Shown one piece after another: positions 51,542 through 59,500 of a DNA stretch of 64,000 bases. The translations under genes and the position numbers were made by a program. The notes below the pieces were generated by a model. The model was not told the DNA's origin. It searched no databases and saw only the letters and a program-made list of their open reading frames with translations. Positions within the stretch are counted from its first letter, which is position 1. Each line of letters begins with the position of its first letter. This DNA comes from Stenotrophomonas maltophilia (GTDB lineage: Bacteria > Pseudomonadota > Gammaproteobacteria > Xanthomonadales > Xanthomonadaceae), in NCBI RefSeq assembly GCF_006970445.1, contig NZ_CP033877.1, positions 3,480,750 to 3,544,749 of the forward strand, in the 5' to 3' direction.

Positions 51542-51949
51542 TTAGGCGCTCTTGCAGCCGCTCGGAATGTACTTGGCTTCCGTGATCGAGGTGGTGCAAG
51601 TCCAGGTGCCGTCGGTATCAGCACGCTTCAGGGTGATGGTTGCGTCCTTGATCTTCGGGCTGCCTGCCAGCTTGCAGGCGATGCTGCCATCTGCACCGTC
51701 GGTGACAGTGATAGCGGTGCAACGATCCGAAATCTTCAGGCCGATAGCAGCTGCGTTAGCAACAGCCTTGCCTTCGTTGATGGCGACTTCGAACTGGGTC
51801 TTGCCCGGGGTGATTTCAGCCAGGCCAGCAGTGACCTGCGACTTGGCCACATAGTCTTGGTACATCGGCAGGGCGATGGCGGCCAGGATGGCGATGATCG
51901 CAACGACGATCATCAGTTCGATAAGGGTGAAGCCCTTCTGGTTCTTCAT
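51542..51949 (-). CDS. pilA: Major type IV pilin PilA
   Basis: A 135-residue class IVa prepilin. The leader MKNQKG is followed by [20 protein letters not shown] with Glu5, then the alpha-C helix ([20 protein letters not shown]) and a globular head with four Cys ([29 protein letters not shown]). It has its own terminator and a sigma-54-like promoter upstream, which fits the highly expressed PilR-dependent major pilin. It lies between pilB and the divergent pilC-pilD, the usual xanthomonad arrangement. Confidence 0.95.
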   Translation of the reverse strand: MKNQKGFTLIELMIVVAIIAILAAIALPMYQDYVAKSQVTAGLAEITPGKTQFEVAINEGKAVANAAAIGLKISDRCTAITVTDGADGSIACKLAGSPKIKDATITLKRADTDGTWTCTTSITEAKYIPSGCKSA

Positions 51950-52050
51950 TTTGGTACATCCCCAAGATAAGTGGTGGTTGATTTCAGAGCACAGGATCGG
52001 TCTGGCCGGCGGCCAGCTGAGCGGGTCCTGTACCCTGCGGGTGGATCAAC

Positions 52051-52066
52051 GCAGGTTGCGTGCCAA
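52051..52066 (-). promoter_or_regulatory. Sigma-54 promoter of pilA
   Basis: On the minus strand TTGGCACGCAACCTGC, with GG and GC separated by exactly ten bases as required for -24/-12 recognition (consensus TGGCACGnnnnTTGC). It is about 100 bases upstream of pilA and oriented to it. PilR, encoded nearby, is the expected activator. Confidence 0.75.
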
Positions 52067-52164
52067 CCCCGGCACGCCTCCCCCTGGATTTCCCCGCGCC
52101 CATGATGGCAGCTATTTCACGGATGGGAACCCCCCGGATGCGAATCTGCGATGGACGCGGCAAT

Positions 52165-52181
52165 GTGACGCAGTGCGTCAC
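52165..52181. promoter_or_regulatory. 17-bp palindrome upstream of pilC
   Basis: GTGACGCA-G-TGCGTCAC, perfect 8-base arms around one base. It is also about 100 bases upstream of the pilA sigma-54 element, the usual distance for an enhancer site. It could bind a dimeric regulator; which one is not known. Confidence 0.45.
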
Positions 52182-52305
52182 CTTTGGTCGGCACCCGGCA
52201 CGAATTCGCATGATGGCACCCCCAACAACTGCCCAGACGAGCATGAACCCGCTACCATCGACGACTAGACGCCCGCCTGGGGATGGCGGGTCTTGGGGAG
52301 CCGAT

Positions 52306-53565
52306 ATGTCTGTCAGTCGCAGTGCGATCAAGAAGGAGCCCGTGGCGCGCAGCACCACGGAGCTGCAGCCGTTTGTCTGGGAGGGGACCGACAAGCGGGG
52401 CGTGAAGATGAAGGGAGAGCAGGCCGCGAAGAACGCGAACCTGCTGCGGGCTGAGTTGCGCCGCCAGGGAATTACCCCCGGCGCCGTCAAGCCAAAGCCC
52501 AAGCCGTTGTTCGGTGCGGCCGGCAGCAAGATCTCACCGAAGGACATCGCGTTCTTCAGCCGACAGATGGCCACAATGATGAAGTCCGGCGTGCCGATCG
52601 TTGGTGCACTCGACATCATCGCCAGCGGGCACAAGAACCCGCGCATGAAAAAGATGGTGGAGTCGGTCCGCACCGACATTGAAGGCGGCTCGTCGTTGTA
52701 CGAGGCCGTCAGCAAGCACCCTGTCCAGTTTGACGAGCTCTACCGCAACCTAGTACGGGCTGGTGAAGGCGCCGGCGTGCTTGAAACGGTACTTGATACC
52801 GTTGCCACCTATAAAGAGAACATCGAAGCCCTGAAGGGCAAGATCAAGAAGGCGATGTTCTATCCCGCCATGGTGCTGGCGGTTGCCCTGCTGGTCAGTG
52901 GCATCCTGCTGGTCTGGGTAGTCCCGCAGTTCGAGGACGTATTCAAGGGCTTCGGCGCGGACCTGCCCGCCTTCACCCAGATGATCGTGAACATGTCTCG
53001 GTTCATGGTCTCGTGGTGGTGGCTGATCCTGCTGGTCATCATTGGTTCGATCGTCGGCTTCATCGCGGCCTATAAACGGTCGCCCAAGATGCAGCACGGC
53101 ATGGACCGGTTGGTCCTGAAGCTGCCAGTCATCGGGCAGATCATGCACAACAGCTCGATCGCCCGCTTTGCCCGTACGACCGCCGTGACCTTCAAGGCCG
53201 GCGTGCCGCTGGTGGAGGCCCTGGGCATCGTGGCCGGCGCCACCGGCAATACGGTTTACGAGCATGCCGTATTGCGCATGCGCGACGACGTGTCGGTCGG
53301 TTACCCGGTCAACATGGCCATGAAGCAGACCGCCCTGTTCCCGCACATGGTCATCCAGATGACTGGCATCGGTGAAGAGGCGGGTGCCCTGGACGCCATG
53401 CTGTTCAAGGTGGCCGAGTACTATGAGCAGGAGGTCAACAATGCCGTTGACGCCCTCAGCAGCCTGCTGGAGCCGATCATCATGGTGATCATTGGTACCA
53501 TCGTCGGCGGCATGGTCATCGGCATGTACCTGCCGATCTTCAAGCTCGCTTCCGTCGTCGGATAA
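52306..53565 (+). CDS. pilC: Type IV pilus platform protein PilC
   Basis: A 419-residue inner-membrane protein with two copies of the GspF/PilC domain. It contacts PilB and helps insert pilins. The first copy is at about residues 75-200 (DIAFFSRQMATMMKSGVPIV, then FDELYRNLVRAGEGAGVLET), the second at ~280-400 (RFARTTAVTFKAGVPLVEAL; GIGEEAGALDAMLFKVAEYY). Three transmembrane segments are visible. The ATG at 52306 has GGGGAG eight bases upstream, and the in-frame upstream extension is not used. pilD follows after seven bases. Confidence 0.95.
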   Translation: MSVSRSAIKKEPVARSTTELQPFVWEGTDKRGVKMKGEQAAKNANLLRAELRRQGITPGAVKPKPKPLFGAAGSKISPKDIAFFSRQMATMMKSGVPIVGALDIIASGHKNPRMKKMVESVRTDIEGGSSLYEAVSKHPVQFDELYRNLVRAGEGAGVLETVLDTVATYKENIEALKGKIKKAMFYPAMVLAVALLVSGILLVWVVPQFEDVFKGFGADLPAFTQMIVNMSRFMVSWWWLILLVIIGSIVGFIAAYKRSPKMQHGMDRLVLKLPVIGQIMHNSSIARFARTTAVTFKAGVPLVEALGIVAGATGNTVYEHAVLRMRDDVSVGYPVNMAMKQTALFPHMVIQMTGIGEEAGALDAMLFKVAEYYEQEVNNAVDALSSLLEPIIMVIIGTIVGGMVIGMYLPIFKLASVVG

Positions 53566-53572
53566 TCACTAC

Positions 53573-54436
53573 ATGGCATTTCTCGACCAGCATCCCGGCC
53601 TCGGCTACCCCGCCGCGGCCGCCCTGGGGCTGCTGCTGGGCAGTTTCCTCAACGTCGTCATCCTGCGCCTGCCCAAGCGGCTGGAGTGGCAGTGGAAGCG
53701 CGATGCGCGCGAGGTCCTGGAAGAACCGGACTTCTACGAGCCCCCGCCACCGGGGATCGTGGTCGAGCCCTCGCACTGCCCGCACTGCAAGCACAAGCTG
53801 AGCTGGTACGAGAACATCCCGCTGTTCAGCTGGATCATCCAGGGCGGCAAGTGCCGCCACTGCAAGGCGCCGATCTCGCTGCAGTACCCGCTGGTCGAGG
53901 CCCTGACCTCGGTACTGGTACTAGCCTGTGTCTGGCAGTTCGGCTTCGGCTGGCAGGGCTTCGGCGCCATCGTGCTGACCTGCTTCCTGATCGCCCTGTC
54001 CGGCATCGACCTGCGCACCCAGCTGCTGCCCGACCAGTTGACCCTGCCACTGATGTGGCTGGGCCTGATAGGCAACATCGACAACCTGTACATGCCGGCC
54101 AAGCCTGCCTTGGTTGGCGCGGCGGTGGGCTATCTGTCGCTGTGGATGGTCTGGTGGCTGTTCAAGCAGCTGACCGGCAAGGAAGGCATGGGCCACGGCG
54201 ATTTCAAGCTGCTGGCCGCCCTCGGCGCCTGGTGCGGGTTGAAGGGCATCCTGCCTATCATCCTGCTGTCGTCGGTGCTGGGTGCCATCATCGGCTCGAT
54301 CTGGCTGTACTCCCGGGGCCGTGACCGCGCCACGCCCATCCCGTTCGGCCCCTACCTGGCCATCGCAGGCTGGCTGTACTTCATGTGGGGTGCGCCTGTG
54401 GTGGAGCAGTACCTGGTGTTGAGCGGACTGCGCTGA
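53573..54436 (+). CDS. pilD: Prepilin peptidase/N-methyltransferase PilD
   Basis: A 287-residue integral membrane aspartyl protease that cuts prepilin leaders and methylates the new N-terminus. A cytoplasmic zinc loop has two CxxC pairs (SHCPHCKHKLSWYENIPLFS, KCRHC). The two catalytic Asp regions are LSGIDLRTQLLPDQLTLPLM and GMGHGDFKLLAALGAW (GxGD type). About eight transmembrane helices. It should process both pilins nearby and type II pseudopilins elsewhere. It forms a pilC-pilD-coaE operon. Confidence 0.95.
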   Translation: MAFLDQHPGLGYPAAAALGLLLGSFLNVVILRLPKRLEWQWKRDAREVLEEPDFYEPPPPGIVVEPSHCPHCKHKLSWYENIPLFSWIIQGGKCRHCKAPISLQYPLVEALTSVLVLACVWQFGFGWQGFGAIVLTCFLIALSGIDLRTQLLPDQLTLPLMWLGLIGNIDNLYMPAKPALVGAAVGYLSLWMVWWLFKQLTGKEGMGHGDFKLLAALGAWCGLKGILPIILLSSVLGAIIGSIWLYSRGRDRATPIPFGPYLAIAGWLYFMWGAPVVEQYLVLSGLR

Positions 54437-54447
54437 GGGGAGCCCCC

Positions 54448-55059
54448 ATGAGCCGGTATGTGGTTGGCCTGACCGGCGGCATTGCCGCCGGCAAGAGCGA
54501 GGTGACCCGGCGCTTCGAGGCGCTGGGCATCGTGGTGGCCGACGCCGATCTGGCCGCCCGCGCAGTGGTCGCTACCGGCAGCCCCGCCCTGGGTCGTATC
54601 GCCGAGCGCTTCGGCGCCGACATGCTGCAGGTGGACGGCAGCCTGGACCGGGCGCGCCTGCGTGCCCACGTATTCGCCGACCCGACCGAACGGGCGGCAC
54701 TGGAAGCGATCACCCACCCGGCCATCCGCCTGCTGATGCAACAGCAGTGCGAGCAGGCCGCCAGCCCCTATGCGATTGCCGCCATTCCACTGCTGACCGA
54801 GGTCGGTGGGCGGCAGGCCTACCCGTGGTTGAACCGGGTACTGCTGGTGGATGCACCCGAAGCCGTGCAGCACGCCCGGCTGATGCAGCGCGACGGCATC
54901 GACGCCGCGCTGGCTGACAGGATGATCGCCGCCCAGGCCAGCCGCGCGCAGCGGTTGGCACTGGCTGATGATGTGGTGGTCAACGATGGTCACCCCGAGG
55001 ACCTGCAGGCGCAGGTGGAAGCGCTGCATGAGCGGTATCTGGGGTTGGCTGGGGGCTGA
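54448..55059 (+). CDS. coaE: Dephospho-CoA kinase
   Basis: A 203-residue P-loop kinase that phosphorylates dephospho-CoA in the last step of CoA synthesis. Walker A is GLTGGIAAGKS at the N-terminus, then EALGIVVADADLAARAVV and the lid/CoA region LEAITHPAIRLLM. ITHPAI is a family hallmark. The ATG at 54448 follows GAGGGGAG. It is the third gene behind pilC-pilD, as in many gammaproteobacteria. A run of ten G (55075-55084) follows 15 bases after the stop. Confidence 0.95.
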   Translation: MSRYVVGLTGGIAAGKSEVTRRFEALGIVVADADLAARAVVATGSPALGRIAERFGADMLQVDGSLDRARLRAHVFADPTERAALEAITHPAIRLLMQQQCEQAASPYAIAAIPLLTEVGGRQAYPWLNRVLLVDAPEAVQHARLMQRDGIDAALADRMIAAQASRAQRLALADDVVVNDGHPEDLQAQVEALHERYLGLAGG

Positions 55060-55125
55060 GGCGTCCGCATTGTTGGGGGGGGGGCACTCAGGCACTGATT
55101 GGATCGACTGAGACATTTCATCTTT

Positions 55126-55413
55126 TCATCTCGATCGACTTCGGCGTCCCTTTTTCCGCTTACGCCTATCCGCCAATCCTTTTCTGCGCCAAACCACAAC
55201 GGAAGCAAAAATAAACATCACTCCCGCGACAACCCAAGAAAAGCCCATCAGTTTGTTATAGGCCGACTGCCCGAACAAACGAATCAAGGCGCTATACAGA
55301 CTGCAGTTCGCTCGGCAAGGCCCCGTTCCAATTAATGCGTCGTCCATGACCGCCACGCCATAGACGACCATCAGCACACCCACGAGACATCCGAAAATAC
55401 GCACGGCAAGCAT
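55126..55413 (-). CDS. Small two-helix membrane protein
   Basis: A 95-residue protein with two hydrophobic segments (residues ~2-22, MLAVRIFGCLVGVLMVVYGV; and ~58-75, GFSWVVAGVMFIFASVVVW) and a very basic tail (RKGLADRRKRKKGRRSRSR). Two Cys lie in the loop between. No family recognised. AGGAAG stands six bases before the ATG. GC content is lower than in the core genes around it. It lies in the RHS island, downstream of and in line with the immunity candidates, so a role as an immunity or accessory protein is possible. Confidence 0.65.
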   Translation of the reverse strand: MLAVRIFGCLVGVLMVVYGVAVMDDALIGTGPCRANCSLYSALIRLFGQSAYNKLMGFSWVVAGVMFIFASVVVWRRKGLADRRKRKKGRRSRSR

Positions 55414-55497
55414 CTGTCTTCCTGTGTGGGCGCCAAAGACTCTGCAACGGGCGCAAAGAACTCCAATCTCTTGGCGGATGAATCAAGCTCCTAAGCT

Positions 55498-55746
55498 CTA
55501 CGACTCAGGACTTCCTGATCGACCGCGCTCGATCAAAGTGAAGTCGTGCTCTGTATCTATACAATGCAGTAGACCGAATCCAGGCGCTCGCAACAACGCA
55601 CCTCGTCCGAGGTGCCGCCATTCTTCCGCGGAAAAGCCAACTGCATAAGAATCATCATCGATCACGGCAACCACGATCCCGCGCGTTCCGCCACCAAGAT
55701 CAACGGTGTCGCCAAGCAGCACCTTTTCCCCAGCCGGGTAGTTCAT
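55498..55746 (-). CDS. Small soluble protein, immunity-like
   Basis: An 82-residue protein beginning MNYPAGEKVLLGDTVDLGG. The pattern VLLGDTVDLGGGTRGIVVAV, then EEWRHLGRGALLRAPGFGLL, resembles small beta-rich proteins that I associate with toxin islands, where the W..L.RG....P..GL motif recurs. I cannot name the family with confidence. The start codon may instead be GTG three codons upstream. It stands between the larger immunity candidate and the small membrane protein, all on the minus strand. The other frame on the plus strand is a shadow. Confidence 0.65.
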   Translation of the reverse strand: MNYPAGEKVLLGDTVDLGGGTRGIVVAVIDDDSYAVGFSAEEWRHLGRGALLRAPGFGLLHCIDTEHDFTLIERGRSGSPES

Positions 55747-55877
55747 AGGAAGCACTCAGGGAAGTCCATGAACGCCGACGAGATCAGAGCGGGCTACGAG
55801 CTCATGCATGCCTTCGGATAGCGTCATACGGGGCGGTCGATTCGGATTCCCAATTGTCGGCCACCAACAGGACCGAG

Positions 55878-56522
55878 CTAGACATACGGATCGAAATCCA
55901 ATGAGACTCCACCAGACGCCATCAGTCTGATCACGTCACAAGAAAGATTAAAACCCGGCCACACCCCGCGCTGACTCGATAGGCGTACTCCCACCTGCAA
56001 CGCCCACAGCTTTGCCTCTCCCTCCACCTTCTCAAGGCCGCGCTGCAACGCTTCATGAACCCCCCCCTCGATGTCGCCAGTTCTGTATTGCTGGCGCTCG
56101 ACTCTTGAAAGGATGACTTCTTCATCACTTGCAGGAGAGTCACCAACGAGAACGACAACCAGCTCAGGTCGCGTCGATGGAGCACTTTCCTCCTCCAATT
56201 CCAATCCGTCTGCGCCACCGTCTCCAGTCAACTCGGGATCAAAATTCAATGAGGCAGATATAGACGCCATCTTTTCAAGGGTTGCAGAAGAGAGATTTAG
56301 ACACGCCCTATCCCCCTCGCCTGCCCGAACTCGCACGGTGATCTCAGGAGCCCTACTAATCAACTCAATCAAACCTACTGCCAATTGATCATCAACAATA
56401 CTGCTGATTAATTCATCCGCCATAGCTATTTCATTCACCTCACGCGACAGCTGCGCCATCACGCCATAACCCGAACTTCCGGGGACCGAAACCCTCAATG
56501 CCACAAGAATCTCAGCAGGCAT
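55878..56522 (-). CDS. Candidate immunity protein for the RHS toxin
   Basis: A 214-residue soluble acidic protein. It seems to be an internal duplication. Residues ~1-100 end CLNLSSATLEKMASISASLN-FDPE and residues ~110-214 end FNLSCDVIRLMASGGVSLDF-DPY. These ends recall the C-terminus of DUF4279, a family found among immunity-like proteins; this match is tentative. The ATG overlaps the RHS stop codon as TGATG, so translation is coupled and the two products are made together. That is the usual arrangement for toxin and immunity genes. An ATG three codons upstream is less likely. GC content is low for this genome. Confidence 0.75.
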   Translation of the reverse strand: MPAEILVALRVSVPGSSGYGVMAQLSREVNEIAMADELISSIVDDQLAVGLIELISRAPEITVRVRAGEGDRACLNLSSATLEKMASISASLNFDPELTGDGGADGLELEEESAPSTRPELVVVLVGDSPASDEEVILSRVERQQYRTGDIEGGVHEALQRGLEKVEGEAKLWALQVGVRLSSQRGVWPGFNLSCDVIRLMASGGVSLDFDPYV

Positions 56523-59500
56523 CACTTCCACCGATAATTGGTAACTTCCACGATAGGTCCTCTGCAGCCGCGCGGCTTGAGCACAACGCGCCCATCATCG
56601 CAGCCGCACAGGTCATACAAAGAAATATTCTTGTTGGTTCCAAGCCAGTCGATCTTCACATCATGCTCGCTGCCCGCGATCCCTGCTTTACGGAGCATTC
56701 TCGCGTCCAACTTTTTATCGCATTTATCGTCGTCTTCCGGGCAAAGCGCTTCCGCTGCCGCGCGGCCAGCACGCTGTCCAAGGAGCGATCCCGCAAACCC
56801 GCCGGCAGCTGCTCCGGACAAGCCTCCAGCACCAGCACATGCAAGTGCCCCCGGCCCTGTAGGACTGCACGCAGCTCCGCCACCCGCGGTTCCAAGCATG
56901 CCTCCGACGTATCCCCCGGCAAGTGCACCACAAGCTGCGCCTGCGTATTCACCAATTGCCAAACACTGCTGCCTCTTTTCGAGGCCTAAAGGATCGTAAA
57001 ACATCAGCGGAGACGAATCTATGTATGAATAGCTGCTAATGCTTGGTGCCAGTCCCAGCGGGTCACTCTGCGAATATCGCCCCACAGCCGGGTCATACTC
57101 GCGCTGATAGTTGTAGAACAACCCACTCGCATCCGTCGCCTGCTGGCCCGGGAAGCGCAGCGCCAGCTCGAACGCCACACCATCCCCATCCGGATCGGCG
57201 CTCGGAATCTGGTTACCGAACACCTCGCTCTTGTTGCTCCACTCCCAGATCGCCACATCCCGTGCCGGGTCGATCACCACACGCGGGGTGCCCAGATGAT
57301 CCGGCTGGACATAGGCCAACTCCGGCACTCCAGTGCCTGGCGCGTTGATCAGCGCCACCGGGTAGTTGTCCAGCCAGATCGCCTGCTGCCGCGCCTGGCC
57401 CGTGGCCGAATAGCTGCCAAGCCACTGCCCTGCTTCGTCATACAGAGTGATCTGCGCCGCGCCACCCATCGGAGTACGCAGTACGCGCTCGCCGCGATGG
57501 TTGTAGGCGTAGCTTTCCAGCACAGCATCACCCTGCTTCACCGCATTCATGCGGTTGGCATCGTTGTAGATGAACGTCTTGCTGCCGATGCTGGTGGTAT
57601 TGCCCACTGCGTCATGACTGCGCACTTCGCCATCCACCGCGGTCAGCCGGTGGCTGGTCGCTGGATAGGTATAGCTGGCGGTACCCGCCGACGTGGTCAG
57701 CGAGGTGCGATTTCCGGTCGCGTCGTACACATAGGTTTCAATCGGCGTGCCGGTTGCACCGTCCCGGGTCTGAGTCAGTCGGCCCAGCGCGTCGTAGCTA
57801 TATCGCGCCAGCGTGGTCGTCCCGGCGCCATCCTTGACTTCAACAATATTCCCATCCGCGTCGTAGCCGAATCCGATGGACAAGCCTCCCGGCGCCGCGT
57901 CATACACCCGCGCCGGACGGTAATCGGCATCCAACTCCCGAAGCAGATGGCGGCCGTTACCGTACGTCCAACCCGTCATCGGGCCAAACGGTGCGTACGT
58001 GATATTGGTGACGACCACCTTCCGAGCCTGCCCTGGAAGCGTCAATCCCACCTCACTGGTACGGCCCAGATTGTCGTAGGCATAGTCGGTGATAGCGCCA
58101 TCCGGATAGGTCAACCGCTCCAGCCTCCCCGCCTTGGTGTAGGCGTAGCGCAGAGTCAAACCAACCCCATCGACCGTCTGTACCTTGCGTACCAACTGAC
58201 CGAAACGGTCATAGCAGTATGCCGTACTGCCACCCGCATGCAGCGCCTGACCCACGCGCCCCTCGCCGAAGCGCCCACCGGCTGGGCAGACCGCAGGAGC
58301 AGCATCATAGGCGTAGACCACATCAAGATTCGGGTCCGCATAAGTGATGCTCTTGAGGCGGTTAAGCTCATCGTAGCTGTAGGCCGCTTTCACACCACGG
58401 GCATCGGTGCGCGTGGTGCGGTTGCCCATAGCATCCACCGTGAAGCCGTCACTGCCAGTATCCGGACTGAGCTGGTGCTGGGGAGCACCAAAGCCATCGT
58501 ATGCGTAATCAGTGGCAAGGCCCTTGGGATCGACGACCTGCTCTACCTGTCCGTTAGCGGAATAGGCATACCGAACTTCGGCATTGATCCCACCCACGTC
58601 TTGAATCTGCACTTTGGGGCGATCTGCACCATCATAGGTACTCTTTGAGATGACACCCAGCGGACTCTCGGTCTCCAGCACGTTGCCGTTGGCATCATGA
58701 CGGAAGAGGAAAGGCTGTCCGCCAGCACCCGCCTGTCGGGTCATCTGGCTATGGGCGTCGAACTGACGATCCCCGAACCGCTTCAACGCACCACTACTGT
58801 CCCGAACCTCTTCGCGGATACGGTTGCCAGCAGCGTCCAAGGTGTAGGTGACACGATTGCCGGCCGCGTCCTCGATGGCCACCAGTCGATCGGCCGTGTC
58901 ATAGACCATGCGAACCCACACACCATCTGGCCCGGTGACACGAGTCCGCTTGCCCGTTGAGCTGTACTCATAAAGGCTGATGCGATCACTGGCCGGCACA
59001 TCGCCCTTGAGCGTCTCCGTCAGAACGCGCCCCATCGAATCGAACAACCGCTCGACTACAGAACCATCGATGCCTCGGATCTGAACCGGGTTACCGAGCG
59101 CGTCATACTCCAGCAACTCGGTGCGCTGACCCAACGCATTGACGATTGCCCGTAGATCACCCTTGCGATGGGAACATGCGCCCCCTGCGTCACAGCCCGG
59201 ATCATTTACGGCGAAGTACTCAAACTGCGTGACATTGCCCGCCGGATCCTTGATCGAGCGCTGAAGGCCCACGAGGGGGCATAGCAGTGCATTGGCGGCC
59301 ACATCTGCATCCGTGCAATACGCATGTGCTGTCTGCCGGACATTGCCAGGCGCAACGGGTAGGGAGCCGCATACGTAATCCGTGCCCTGCGTTGCATCGT
59401 ACTGGCATGAATAGAGAGCACGCCCCGCTGTATCCAGCACGTCTCTATCAAGCGAAACGAGCTGTTCGTTGCCAGCGTTCTTCTGGCTCACACGTTGCTC

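Larger units (their letters stand above)
51950..52305. other. pilA-pilC divergent regulatory region
   Basis: 356 bases between divergent genes with no gene of their own. They include the sigma-54-like element of pilA (52051-52066) and a 17-bp palindrome (52165-52181) about 125 bases before pilC. The pilC open frame runs back through part of it without coding character. Confidence 0.6.

Noticed and set aside
55075..55084. Run of ten G after coaE as a phase-variation switch
   Set aside because: It lies outside any gene or visible promoter, so a change in length has no obvious effect.
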